A stretch of DNA of 64,000 nt from Piper betle (taxonomy: Eukaryota > Streptophyta > Magnoliopsida > Piperales > Piperaceae), in contig JAURVB010014405.1 in assembly GCA_033002965.1 (NCBI GenBank), forward strand, positions 62,001-126,000, written 5' to 3'. Every line of letters begins with the position of its first letter. Position 1 is the first letter of the stretch. The position numbers were made by a program, and so were the translations under genes. The notes beneath the pieces were generated by a model. That model did not search any database. It saw only the letters and a program-made list of their open reading frames with translations, and was not told the origin of the DNA. Below are positions 11,863-24,008 of the stretch, one piece after another.

Positions 11863-14788
11863 TATAAAACCCGGGTTTTTTGCCTGATGGTTTTAATTTT
11901 GGTTGGGTCGTGACCCAGATCGAGTTGTTTAATAGGCTATTTTACCGCGTATTTATGTATGATATCTAGGTATGTATGAGCTACCCGGCCTTCGCGTCCT
12001 TCAATGCTCGGTACGCTTGTTTGGATGTGGCACACCCAATTTTTACTGTTCATGTTTGGTCCAATTTAATCATATATAGTTAGATATTAAGATTGTGTCC
12101 CTCTCGTGTTTTTTGTGTGTTTGATAACTTTTCGGACCGTCATAACCCCTTTTGAGACCTGCAGTGCAATTCCCGAGGTGGACCCGTTCGCTTTAGGGTT
12201 AAACCCTAAATTTTTGGGTTTGGAGATAACCCAACCCATACCTCTTTTAGCTAACCCAACCCATACTTTTTTAGCAAACCCAACCCATACATCTATAGGT
12301 ATGGCACCCATACCCCTATATGTATAGCACTCATACCTCTATAGGTATGGCACATATACCTCTATAGGTATGGCACTCATACCTTTATAGGTATGACACC
12401 CATACCTCTATAGGTATGACACCTATACCTCTATAGGTATGACACCCATACCTCTATGACATCACCAAGCCAACCCATTCTTCTTTATGTATGGTACCCA
12501 TACCTAAGACATCAACAAACCAACCATACTTATTCTATAAACTCCGTCCATTCCCTCACCTTTCCACTCCTTCTACCAACCTTCTTCTCCACTCTTTGAG
12601 CTCTCTCTATCCTTCCTTGGCCTTCTAAGATGTTCTTCTTTCAAGTGTTGAAGGACTTGGAAAACTCCAAGTGACCTCCCCTTGAACCGTTAAAGGTATG
12701 TTCTTTCCCGGTTTTGGTTGATAATTCTTATTTGGGTTGTTGTTTTATGTATATATGTTGTTGTTTTTATTTTTATTATATTTTTACCATGTAGATATGC
12801 CTTTTAAAGAATTTTGAGAGGTATTTTAATGTCATTATCATGGGTACATAAATAGTTATGATTTTTGTATCATCTGTGTGTCTAGATCTGCACTAGTTGA
12901 GTATAAAATTCATAACTTATGTTTTAGATGTCAGATTTGTATGATCAGTCTTTTTGTTTTCAAAGGACATAGATCTACAAGTTATACGTTAAGAATGTCA
13001 ACTGATTTAGCATGAAGGATCTTGATAAGGTCCAAAATTGGATTAAAGGTGTTTGCTTTCAAGTTTCCACTGACCTGATCACCCATTTCCCCAATTTTTA
13101 CACCTTGTTATGATTTTAATTTCATAATATATCTTATAATCATATGTTAATAATGTTCTGATCTTAATATAATAAACTCACCATACTAAAATTACCTCTA
13201 CTAAAGCCTGAACAAAATTAATGAAACATTGTGTGCATGTGTTGTGTTCTCTGTTGATGGCCTATGTTGTGTGTTTAGTTAAATATTTGGCTAAACATTA
13301 GATCACATAAAAATTACCTAATAAACCAATAATTGTTTTATCTAACCTTGTAAATTTTAGAGCTAAACAAAATTCATTCTAATGGTTAATTAGATAGGAA
13401 TTTTGGAGTACACATGAACTAAGTTCATAATCCTCTTTCTATTATTTGAATTGAAAAATCTGCAAAAATATGTTCATTGGTGGGAAAATTACATAATAAA
13501 TTACAAAGTTTACTAAGTATCCTAATATTGTCTATGCCAATTTTTGGAGCATTTGGATATGGATTTAATTCAGTGGAATTTTCTAATTTAACCCTAGCTG
13601 AGTAAATTACACAAATCACTAAATCAGAAATCAAGATTAGAAAAATTACTTGTGCCCAATTACAGGGAAATTGGACCTAAAATATTAATGGGATAATCTT
13701 TAAGTGTTATATAACTATTCCAATTGACCCAGGCCCATTTGGACTTCTCATGCCCATAGGCAGAAATTTTGAAGTTTGATGTACAGTGACGGAGTATAGT
13801 TCACAACACATTAATTCGACCTTAATTAACCTCAATCACTACAACAATCCGTATATTATCATTTGTTAATATTTATGACAGACCCTTAGGGTGTCTTGAA
13901 CTAGGGGTTCAAATTTCAGATTAATCGGATGCCATTTGGTTTGTCCGAAAAATCGTCTGATTTAGTCCAATGTTAAAACCCTAAGTATGAAATTATGCAC
14001 TAAGTAGAATTGTAACCCCAAACCTTAAATTAAACTACCTAATGAGGTTTAACCCATCACTAAGCAAAATAAGTAAGTTAATTAAGTTTTACATATTGTA
14101 CATGTGCGGAGGCTTGACCCATCTTGTGTGCCAGTGTAATCCGATTATGATTCAGATTCCATCTTCTATTAGGTTACGCCGGTTGAATTCATCGATTTAG
14201 AATGCAAGACTCCACTCATCCAAGTCCATAGGACTCTCTTGCTTCACCCTTATGTTTGGCTCTTGAGTGGCATGTTTAATCGCATTTTAAACGATAGGAT
14301 GGTGTTGACGGCACTTTTATTGGATCCCTCCAATACCGGGCCATTGAGTTGTATTTTATCGTATGTTTAATAAAACTACAAGGATGAGATCCTTTATTGG
14401 TTTTCGAATTGAAGCTCCAGAAATGTATGATATAAGCTTCTTCCCTAAGCCTATTATATAAGTACGCGCATTTTTATGGATTTCACGAACAAGAGAATGA
14501 GTAGTATGGAGATATGCAAATTACACTAGTAACCCTTTTACCCTTAAGTGGTGCAATGTGTGTCGGGTTTTGCCTCTATTGTGGCTAGGGGTGATCATAT
14601 AGAATCCTTAAGTTTAAAAGTTTCTCTATGCTAGTATGAATCAACATGCATATGTGATAAAACTGTATAAGGTTGCTCGTCTTAAACCTCCTCGAAGGTT
14701 GAGATCTGCTTCCATAAAGTTTGTACGAGACTAGTCTAATGAATAATTTTCCAAAATATAACATTGCACATCGGTGTGCCATTGGACC
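11863..14788 (+). repeat. Long Del/Tekay-like LTR, decayed at both ends
   Basis: Starts TATAAAACCCGGGTTTTTTG, a decayed form of the family start TGTAAAACCC. It runs in parallel with 41315-45167: TTGCCTGATGG then an ACCGCGTATTTATGTATG segment, AAGTCCATAGGACTCT near 14220, GGGCCATTGAGTTGTATTTT near 14340, AAGGATGAGATCC near 14380, and a tail near 14700-14760. The terminal GTGTTACA is missing. It holds the minisatellite at 12287-12457. No gene lies inside; frames such as 12087-12327 read through the minisatellite. Confidence 0.65.
12287..12457. repeat. Minisatellite of about 24-bp self-complementary units
   Basis: About seven tandem units of roughly 24 bp follow the pattern CATACCTCTATAGGTATG plus a RCACC spacer. 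CATACCT and AGGTATG within one unit are reverse complements, so each unit can form a small hairpin and the array a chain of them. It is preceded by several degenerate AACCCAACCCATAC units (12226-12290). It lies in the probable U3 part of the surrounding LTR. Confidence 0.85.
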
Positions 14789-15513
14789 AAAAAATGAGGG
14801 TTAACTAGGAAAATTTTTAGATTAAAACAAAAGTACTTTTGTCACTATGATCCACATATTATATTAGGAATTTTAATATTGACTCCTTCCTATGTTTTTT
14901 CATGAGAATATTTGACCAACTATTTTTATAAAGGAAAAATAATTTGTTGTAAGGTAATCATAAGTAATTATAACCTTTTTTTACATGATAAAAGTTCCAC
15001 CAGGGTATTTAATAGGTGGGTAATTTGCTTAAGCTTGATTGGGGCCTTATAGAAGATTATTACTCTTTATAAAAAAAGGTAATGCAAAATTATGTTAATT
15101 ATTTAATTTTTCGCACTTAATTATTACAACATGCAATAAAGTTTATTGTTATTGTCAATGTAGCATTACTTATAAAAAAAAGTTAAATTGCAAACTTGAA
15201 CAACACATATAATCTACTCTTATTAATAAAAGGGGAACAGAATACTAGCCTCTAATTAAAAGTAGAAGATTTGGCCGATTATAATATAATAATAATAATA
15301 AATAAATCAAATTATTATAATATATCTTTTAATTCAAGTAGGATTATCTTTAAAGTCATAGTTAATCAGAATCTATACCTAATATATTAGATTATTATAA
15401 TTTATTTTATCATTCAACAAGAATTTATTTATAAAATTGAAGTTTGTCTACAATAAAAATTGTGAATAGCTCGATATCTTGCCTAGGAGAATTTAATGGA
15501 CTATAGTTCAAAT
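14789..15513. other. AT-rich intergenic stretch, no feature seen
   Basis: This AT-rich sequence between the decayed LTR and the solo TRIM LTR has many A or T runs and an AATAAT run near 15285-15300. No coding, RNA or repeat structure can be supported. Confidence 0.6.
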
Positions 15514-15553
15514 TGTTGGGTTTATCTCACATCGATCGTGGATAAAATTTGTG

Positions 15554-15593
<40 letters not shown>

Positions 15594-15694
15594 TTATTTA
15601 TTAAACTAACTTTTAGTTTAAGTGATGTTAGTAATACCTTTTACAAGTCTATTTTAGTTATTATAAGTCATTTTTCGGGCCCAAAGGGTCAACA
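15514..15694 (+). mobile_element. Solo TRIM LTR with perfect target duplication
   Basis: Starts TGTTGGGTTTATCTCACATC and ends GGGCCCAAAGGGTCAACA, the same termini as the LTR at 138-287. It is flanked on both sides by CAAAT (15509-15513 and 15695-15699), a perfect 5-bp target site duplication. No primer binding site or second LTR follows, so it is a solo LTR left by recombination. A (TA)n run at about 15556-15588 accounts for its larger size (181 against 150 bp). Confidence 0.85.
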
Positions 15695-15699
15695 CAAAT

Positions 15700-16842
15700 T
15701 AAATTATTTTTTTCCTCCAACTATTCAAGCAAGCTCTCCAACTTAGGGATGGGGGTGGATGTTTAAACCTTCCAGCTCGATTAACGCCTGAAAACTTTGT
15801 TGCCAAATTGGATCGACCAAAAAATCGCAAACCAAACATAATTCATATCGATTCCCTCCATGAGAGTATTTAAGGAACTATTTTCACTTAAATATAATAT
15901 ATACGTTGTGACATTAATCATCCTTAAGTTTTGAATTCACTGTTTTTTCATGAAACATTGGGAAATGTCTCACTAACATCAATTTTGCAACGTGAATGTC
16001 GTCCTACATTTCGAAGGGTATGTATTCCACTTGTTTTCGCTATAATTAAGGTGACAATACTGTCATTCTGTCAATGTGCAAAGTGTTGATTGTTTATAAC
16101 GTCGATCTAAGATATTTTAAAAAAATAAAAAGTCGTAATAAGAATTGAACCCACAAGTAAAACAACTCAAATAGGATTTAATGACCTATAATTTGACTTA
16201 AATCAATTTCTACCTTGACCTAATTCCAAGTTCAAATTCCCAAAGTTCCCTCTCAATTATAGTATGGTTTAAGATTTACTTTTGTACCATTTAAATTTTC
16301 ATTCAATTTTTTATTTAAAAATTTCCCCAAAAGCTATTTTTTTAGAAAAAAATTATATTATTTTTTTGGGTATTTAATTAAACATTGATCACAAAAAAAT
16401 ATTTTCAATGTGTGATATAACATTTATTTATAATTTTAAAATCTAACTCATGAATCTATTCAATTCAATTAACTAAATATATTCCTTAGCGTATAAATTG
16501 AGTATATTGACCGATGCAATATTTAAAATTTTGCTTACAGCTCGAAAGCTAGACACGATTATACCTAGCTCTTTTAAATTTAGTATCATGTCAATAATTA
16601 GATGATAACCTAATCAACCCATGTTCCAATTATTTGGATAAGTTTTTTCCTTATTATTAAACAGACAAAAAAAGGGACCTGGCTTGTTATTTAATTAAAC
16701 AATTTGTAGGAATTTTTTCTTATAATAAACAAATAAGAAATGAATGTCGCTCATTATTTAAACATCTAATAATTGGTTCAAGCTTTTTTCCCACATAAAT
16801 AAAATCAAAATAACGACATTTCGAAATTTGGCCCCAAAAAAG
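15700..16842. other. AT-rich intergenic DNA upstream of H2A.Z
   Basis: Low-complexity AT-rich DNA with A and T homopolymers and no supportable gene. The 3' end merges into the presumed H2A.Z promoter. Confidence 0.5.
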
Positions 16843-16868
16843 TTTCCCGCCGTTTTATGTTCCCGCGC
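16843..16868 (+). promoter_or_regulatory. Two E2F-type sites in the presumed H2A.Z promoter
   Basis: TTTCCCGCC at 16843-16851 matches the canonical E2F consensus, and a second related site TTCCCGCGC follows at 16860-16868, only 8 bp later. E2F sites are typical of plant S-phase genes, including histones. They stand immediately upstream of a CT-rich, leader-like stretch (16920-17002). Assignment to H2A.Z assumes that its 5' leader is split by a long intron. Confidence 0.6.
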
Positions 16869-17002
16869 ATTTTCAAATTCCGTTCTTCTCGCGCCTTTTT
16901 TAAAAAAAATATTTGGACGCTTTCTTCTATCTTCTTCCTCACTCGCATTCTCAAAGACCCCTCCCCTCTCTTCTCCGAACTTCCTCTCTCTAGGACGAGA
17001 AG

Positions 17003-18739
17003 GTACTCGCTACCTCTCTTCCTCTCTGATTTCGATTCTCCGTCTTGTTGTTGGATCCGGGCCTTCTTTGGCAAGGTCTACCTCGGTCGCTTCGTTGGAT
17101 TCGGTTGCGTTCCATGGGTTGTGTGGTTTGTCCGAACTGTGAAGGTTTTCTTGCTTTGTTTGTTGGTTTTGAACCGCCCGGCTTTTGATTTTGTGGTTCC
17201 TTCGTCAGAGAATTGTTGTACGGGTTTTGTGTGGCTTTTGTGATTTCCCAGATCGAATTTTGGCGGGGGGGGTGGGGTTTGTTTGGTTGATTTCAAATTT
17301 TTGCATTGATTTATTTATTTATTTTTCGCTTTTGCTTCACAAGCGGTCGATTTGTTTGAGTTTGATGCGTTCAGTTGTGAGCTTGGCTCTTGTTTTTCTT
17401 TTCTGATTTTTCGTGGTCATGAGTTGGTGTATGGGCTTTGTTGAACGTTTCATGTTCCCGAGCATTTTTTACATTGCAATGTCATGTCTTGATTAATAAG
17501 CATTCTTTGATGAGGTTTTTGTCAGTGGATTCGTAGGATATTTTTGCGGTAGCCGTTGGCTTTGTTTTTGCTTCTCTACAAGCAATTTTAATACCGATAT
17601 GCTGATTTTTTTGTTGAACATGTTTCACTTCTCAGTTAGCTTGTTGAAATGCTTAGAAGTGTTAGCGTTCTTTGGCATAATTGGTTTTACGCTTTGTTTT
17701 TTCTTGCTGGATCCGGACCCTTCAGGCATTTGCAGAGATGCTTCCTTCAATTACCATGTTATTTACTTTTTAAGCTATTGAGGCTTTCTCTGACGCAGTT
17801 TCATCTATTTTCTTGGTATTGTTGTTCCAGTTGATGATACGTTCAGTTTGTGAGCTTGGCTGTTCAATGCTTGCTTGTATAGATTTGTTGGAGTATATAT
17901 TAACATGGATTTTTGTATTCTGATCTGCCTCTGGCTTTACTTCTCTACAAGTAATTCTAATATGCTAATATGGATTTGTTGATCCTTTTTTTTTTGGTTG
18001 AACATGTTTCAAATTACATATCCCCACTTCGAAAGCTGATTAGGCGTTCTCTGGCATAAGGTTTTCCAATTTGCCAGATTTCGTTGGTTGGTTTCCATCT
18101 CACAGTGTGCCAGAGTTAGGCGTCCTTTCACATTGTTGATTGAGTTCTGTTTAGGCTTGTTAACGAGCATTTCTAAGATGTATTTGTTGAATTTATGAGT
18201 GTGTTGCCCTCTTTGTAAGTTGAATTAGGTGTTCTCTGTCATAGGTTCTCCCCTTTGGTTACTCTTCTTCGTTTACTTATTTTGAAATTTCTCGAAATTT
18301 TTGCAGCTTTTTTTTGCAATGTTTTGTGTATGTATAGTTTGTAAGCTTCGCAGCTTATTTTCTGCTTCCAATTCCGGATTGTGTTTTGCAATTTCTTGCT
18401 ATAGATGTTGATTTTTTGTGATCTAGTCTGTTTTTTTTTTTTGCTTCTTTACAAGCTGTTCTAAGATGATTTTGCAGGTTGTTTCAAATAACAGAGATGT
18501 TTCCTTGAATTTCCCTATTCTCACTTCCGGAATTTCACCATTTGTGCTGACCTTGTCTTTATTTGCTTATGAAAAGTTCTAGAGTTCTTGCAGGGATTTT
18601 TTCTTGGTGCAATATTTTGTGTAGTTTGTGAGATCGGTTGTTCAGTTTTTGCTTGCATAGAATTGTTGGAGTTGAGCATAATGAGGTTTGGATTGTTTTG
18701 ATGGGGTCTAGTGTTTTGGGTGTGCTGGAACGAGGAACA
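17003..18739 (+). other. Probable leader (5'-UTR) intron of H2A.Z, internally repetitive
   Basis: After a CT-rich leader-like stretch the sequence AG|GTACTCGC at 17001-17010 offers a donor. The next 1.7 kb is T-rich, as plant introns are, with no convincing coding frame. Several AGs just before the start codon (for example TTGCATAG ending at 18660) could be the acceptor; the exact one cannot be chosen. The tract is built of degenerate repeats: CTTCTCTACAAG followed by GTTGAACATGTTTCA occurs near 17572 and near 17941. GTTCAGTTTGTGAGCTTGGCT-type segments occur near 17363, 17834 and 18615. Frames in this tract are rejected as genes. Confidence 0.45.
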
Positions 18740-19868
18740 ATGGCGGGCAAAGGCAAAGTAGGGAAGGGGCTTGTGGCTGCGAAAACAATTAAGAATAAGG
18801 GGACTGACAAGAAGAAGGCGGTGTCCAAGTCTGCTCGATCTGGTCTTCAAGTATAACTATTTGCCTCTTTATGAAAATTTTGAATTTTGATTTGGGTAGT
18901 ATATATGATGAATCATGAGTTGCTGATGTTGCTTACGCGTATAAAGGAGTAATTACTTATCTATGAGTTGGTTGTTTTCCATGTTTTGGTGGATTAGCAT
19001 TTCCATGTCCTGCCTTTCTTGTTTACTATTTGAGATTTGAGATTGAACGAATAGATGCTTGTGGTAGTGCGATGATGCTTGCGCACACACTGTTGTCAGC
19101 TATCTAATATGTGTTCTCTGTTTTTATACGTAATGAGGTTGTCATATAACGCTGTACATGTCGAATAGTTTGTATATATATATGTTCTCGCATCTGTAGC
19201 TATACGCGTGTTGTTTTCTTTGTTATGCCATATTAACGTTTCAATGCTTTATTTGAAATATGAACAGCTGCAACTTGTGCCAGTGCGTTGATTCTTGCAT
19301 ATTATACTTCTTAGGTTGTGGTTGCCATATAAGCATATCCTCTAACACATTTATACTTGTTATATTGCGGTTTCCATATAGTCATTTCTTACACATGTTT
19401 ACTTTGTTATGTTGTGACTGCCGTGAAATCATATCTTCTGCATTTTTGCATCCTAGAAAATCTGGGAATTTGAGGTTGAAATTTGTGTTAATATAAACTT
19501 CTCTCAATACAGTCAATTAGGGCAGCAAAACCATGAAATTTGATTGCGTTTCACTAAATTTTCAATGCTAGTTTCCAGTGGGTCGGATTCACCGACAGCT
19601 GAAGACGAGAATTGCTGCCAACGGCCGCGTTGGCGCAACTGCGGCGGTGTACTCTGCAGCCATCCTTGAGTACCTGACAGCAGAGGTTCTGGAGCTTGCA
19701 GGCAATGCAAGCAAGGATCTGAAGGTGAAGCGTATTACACCAAGGCATCTTCAACTGGCCATCCGTGGGGATGAGGAGCTGGACACTTTGATCAAAGGCA
19801 CCATTGCTGGTGGTGGTGTGATTCCTCACATTCACAAGTCCCTCATCAACAAATCCACCAAGGATTGA
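18740..19868 (+). CDS. H2A.Z: Histone variant H2A.Z
   Basis: Exon 1 is 18740-18850 (37 codons, [15 protein letters not shown]..., Lys-rich tail ending SARSGLQ). The intron is 18851-19571 (GT..AG, 721 bp). Exon 2 is 19572-19868 ([13 protein letters not shown]... to TGA at 19866). The 135-residue product is full length. The histone fold is complete and carries H2A.Z-type features: [18 protein letters not shown] in the fold, [20 protein letters not shown] with the acidic-patch DEE, and the docking tail [17 protein letters not shown]2A.Z replaces H2A in nucleosomes at transcription start sites through SWR1-type remodelling. The N-tail lysines are the expected acetylation sites. Exon junctions are in frame and no lesion is seen. 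The donor CAA|GTATAA is weak but usable. Two E2F-type sites lie about 1.9 kb upstream. Confidence 0.95.
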
Positions 19869-20222
19869 TCCTCACCTGTCCGTCTCTTACTCTGCTTGAG
19901 ACTGCTTTTATCACTGACTATATCAGTTTGTATGTAGGATTTAAACCTTGCATGTCAGTCTTTTCTTTTATATGTCTTGGGGTTTGAACATGATTGTAGT
20001 TTAGGAAATACTGGCTGTCTGATTGTGTCATATCTCTAGTAGCTGTAACTCATTGGAAATTTGGACTTGGTCTGTGAATGGTGTCTATGACTGCATGAAA
20101 TCAGTATGTGGATGGTGTTGCTGGTTTAGTTATGGAATTATCCGTGTTTGTGTCAAGCTTGGCCTTTGTTATTAATCTGGATTTGTGATTTGTGGTGGGC
20201 AACTTCCTCGACTTTGAAATCT

Positions 20223-20228
20223 AATAAA
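20223..20228 (+). terminator. Candidate poly(A) signal of H2A.Z
   Basis: AATAAA lies about 355 bp past the H2A.Z stop codon, in sequence that is otherwise 3'-UTR-like and T-rich. Plant poly(A) signals are loose, so an earlier site is equally possible. Confidence 0.35.
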
Positions 20229-23016
20229 AATGTTTATATCAGAAAATGTAGTCAAACATAAACATAATACGTGTTTATGTTATAAAGCTACCATTATGAC
20301 GTCAAGGAATGCCTTTCAACCAGCTCTAGCTTTGGATATTGTGTCTCCCTTTTAGCTGGGAAGGAAGGCTATTAGAGTTGTCTAATCAATTGGTATGAAA
20401 TATAAATTCAGTTTAATTGGTTGAATTCGATCACGCGTAGGGCTGTTCATTGTAAAAATCAAGCCAAATTATGCTTGGCTCGAATTTAGTGTCTGACTTG
20501 GAGTTTGAGTCGATCCAATTGGTATTCAAGTCGATTTGAAGTAGGATCTCAAGCTAGAATCAGCTTTTATTTACAAATACTACTCTTTTGAGTAATTTAT
20601 AATAAAATTTTGTTTTTAAAATTAAGAATCTAAAATTTGAATTTGTGTGTGAATCATAAAACCAAATTGTCATTGCATATTTTTATTAAACTCATGAAAA
20701 TATTATGATATATATTGTCTGTTTGTTTTTTGTTTTTTTTAGCAAATTAGGCACGTTTTATTTGGCTTTGAGTTGAGCTACATTCCGAGTCAAATCTTGA
20801 TTAATTGAACTCTAAACAGCTCAGATTATTTTTGGTGATATGTGACTAAATTTAGCTATAAAAGTAAAAACAAATCATAGCCAACCTCAAAACCACCTAT
20901 CCACCATCTTGGAAAAAAATAAAAAAATCCACCTAATCAATTCTCAAATGAATATCCGGGTTCCAAATGGGATGCATTAGTGCTGTATTCGAGTTTGCAT
21001 CTTGAACTCAAAAAACAAAGGAGTTATTTACGAAAAGGGCCACTTTTATAAAAACTAAGCAAAATGTCGAATCACGTGCCATTTATAAATTTTAAACTTA
21101 TAGTATACATAAATTTTAATTTTATAAATAAGTTATAGTTAAATAATGAGATAAGATTATAATAATTCAATTTCTTAGATATTAAATATGATTGACTTAA
21201 AATATAAATTTTAATTAAAATATAATAATTTATTTTTTTATTTTTTATTTTTATTATATTTTGATTAATTAAATTTCCTACTTTTAATTAGAATATAATA
21301 TCAAGTTTTCCCTTTTATTAATTAGAGGAGATGTTACAAGGGGCTATTTTTTGCACAAGTAGGTAGTTAGGGTCAAAAATAGAGAAGCTGACGTTTTTGT
21401 GTTCTAGTTTGGGCTAGTTGGAGGGAAGGGCGTGGTGGGTTCAGGCGTTCACAAGCGTCTCATTGCTGTTCGCCCCGCAGACTGCAACAATTTTAATGTC
21501 TTTATATAAAACAAGCATGTTTGGCTTTGAGCAAAATGCCATCTTTTCTTTGTGTGAAAAGTGCATGAATATTTGCTTTATGAAACAGCTTTTGCCTTTA
21601 GCCATTATTGGATTTCTACATTCATCTTTTTTTGTTCCTTGATAGTTATATTTCATGTTGCTTAGGTTTGTCAAGGGCATGTCGAAAAGGAACCCATTAT
21701 GAGCAAGTAGCTTGGCAATATTGATTATCAATTATTTCTAATTAGGTACGTTGTTCTTCATACTTGATGCCAATTTATAAGTGACTTTACTCAGGCTCCA
21801 ACATTTCAAAATTTTTTTAGAAAAAATAATTTTTTTAAAAAAAGTTAGAAGCCCAAACCCCATTTCAGAAAAATGTTTTTGAAATCAATAAAAAAATCAA
21901 GAGAATTGCTTCACAATTAACATTGGATCTCAAAGTTTTAGAATTTGTTTCTCTAATTGAAAGAATGCACGTTGTGTTGGGAATACATTTACGTACTCCC
22001 TTGTTACATTCTTCCTTTCCTCGTAATCCCCACAATAATAGTGAGTGGGGGAAGAGTTTGAGTTTGAAGTCATTTGGGTGGTGGAGGCTTTTAAGTAAGT
22101 TTACAAAAACTAGAGCTTTGTTGAATTCTATTTATGGTTTTGCCTTTAGCCTAAATTTGAACGATAAAATCTTTTAAGATAAAAACACGTCGGAGAACTT
22201 TTGAGATTTATCTGCAACTTGGCTGTTATATCTCACAAATTAGTTCCACGTTTGGTACTGAACAAGATAAGATTTGATTTGTTAGGGAGATGGTCTATAA
22301 ATTTTTAATTTAGGTTAACAATTTTAAAGAGATGTAATAGGCTTATCATGTTTTATGTTGGCCCCGTAGTTATATTGCCCAAGTCTTTCTCCTGGCCCTT
22401 AAGAAGTTGACGAAGCTTTGTGCGTTCTTTATTTTTTTGAGCAAACTCCCATCACAAAGTGGTGTCAGCATTGTCTAGTTGATCTTTTTCCTTAGTTCAA
22501 AATTGTCATTTTGAACCTTATACATGAGAAAAATGTGAAAAAATAGAAGTACATTGAGCGAGTCGAGTCACATTGCAGGAAAAATGATCCACGCACAAAG
22601 GGGGCAATTTAGTATTGGTAGGGGTGTTTATTGAGTGAGTCAAGTCGAATTTTGTTTGAACCGTTAATAATTCAGTAATCATAATTTTTATATAAAGTAT
22701 CAAATTTTGAACCAAACTAAATTGTACATGTATAACCTAAAATCCGATTCATTTAATATTGAGTTAAATTTGGAGTCTTTGATTATTGAGTGAAACCCAC
22801 TTGTTAACAAACGAAAAGATGCTAATTAAGGAGCGTAGCGACATTACATTAATATTTTACTAAATATCGATTAAATTGCAAAAACTTTCAACAAAAATTG
22901 CATCAATATTTTATTAAACATGATTAAAATACTAAAACTTTCAACGAAAAAAAATTGAATCTCGAAAATTTTGTGCTAAAAGTCGATTACCGTTTAGAAT
23001 GTTACAGAAGGGTTAA
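20229..23016. other. Intergenic DNA between H2A.Z and the bZIP pseudogene
   Basis: AT-rich DNA with no convincing gene. Small frames at 21418-21731 and 21923-22177 lack recognisable domains. GGGCTGTTCATTG near 20442 and TAGGGGTGTTTATTG near 22618 resemble hAT-type ends, but no matching partner end was found. Confidence 0.5.
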
Positions 23017-23665
23017 ATGGTATCGGAAAAGTCGCCGCCCTTTCCGCCCACCGCCGTCGCCGATCTTGGCCGCCTCCACCGGAGCTCCTCGGAGTGGGCC
23101 TTTGAATGGTTCCTGCGGGAGGCCACTATCTCCGATCCGGCAGGGCCGTCGTCCGATCTGGTCGGTGACGATGACGTCGAGCCCACGGCGGCCGTCGAGC
23201 ATCGGCGGCCTCTGTCGCCCGCCGAGGACCAGGGGGCGTTTCTCCGGCGGCAGCTCAATGCGGCGTGTGCCGCCTGTGCGATTCCTAGGGTTTGCTCATC
23301 TTTGTTCTTCAATTAACTTTCGGTTGGGGAAGTTGTGATGCAAATAGTTGCTATTGTGTGCGAGTAATTGTTTTTGTTGGTAGGAATTTGGTTTCATGAG
23401 TTTAAATCCATTTCAACGGTGGAGAAGTAATTGTTTGGTTGAACGTACTACCATACCTTCTGGGCGGCGAGGTTATGATCCTAGGACCATTGAGCAGCTA
23501 TAGGATGTTTGATTCCGTTGTTTGTTTGGAAATTATAAAGAACTTGTTACGATATTGGTTAAAAAAACGTGTTCAGATGAAAAAAGGGAGGGTAGAGGCA
23601 CTCTTCACAAAATGCCTCAAACTTTTACAAAATACAAAAAAAGAGAATAATTAGTATCGACATCC

Positions 23666-24008
23666 GCTGATAATTCTATGTAAGCTAAACCTAATATCTG
23701 TTATTGGATTATAAGGACGGTTGGATGATGAGGACAATTTAGTTTGCATAAAAAAAACACAATTATATGATTTGAATAGGTCCCCAGATTTGAAAGCTAT
23801 TGATATAAAAATATTTGAAAGCACTCTCATAAAAGCGGCTGATAATTCTATGTAAGCTAAACCTAATAACTGTTATTGGATTATAAGGACGGTTGGATGA
23901 TGAGGACAATTTAGTTTACATAAAAAAACACAATTATATGATTTGAATAGGTCCCCAGATTTGAAAGCTATTGATATAAAAATATTTGAAAGCACTCTCA
24001 TAAAAGAA
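23666..24008. repeat. Near-identical 172-bp tandem duplication in the first bZIP intron
   Basis: Copy 1 (23666-23837) and copy 2 (23838-24008) both begin GCTGATAATTCTATGTAAGC and end ACTCTCATAAAAG. I see only three differences (TATCTG/TAACTG, TTTGCAT/TTTACAT and one A fewer in a poly-A run), so the duplication is recent compared with the gene's other lesions. Confidence 0.95.

Noticed and set aside
16805..17834. Short frames upstream of H2A.Z
   Set aside because: They fall in the promoter, leader and T-rich probable intron; products are Phe/Leu/Ser-rich, as expected from U-rich DNA.
20440..22640. hAT-like end sequences (GGGCTGTTCATTG; TAGGGGTGTTTATTG)
   Set aside because: No inverted partner or 8-bp target duplication could be found for either.
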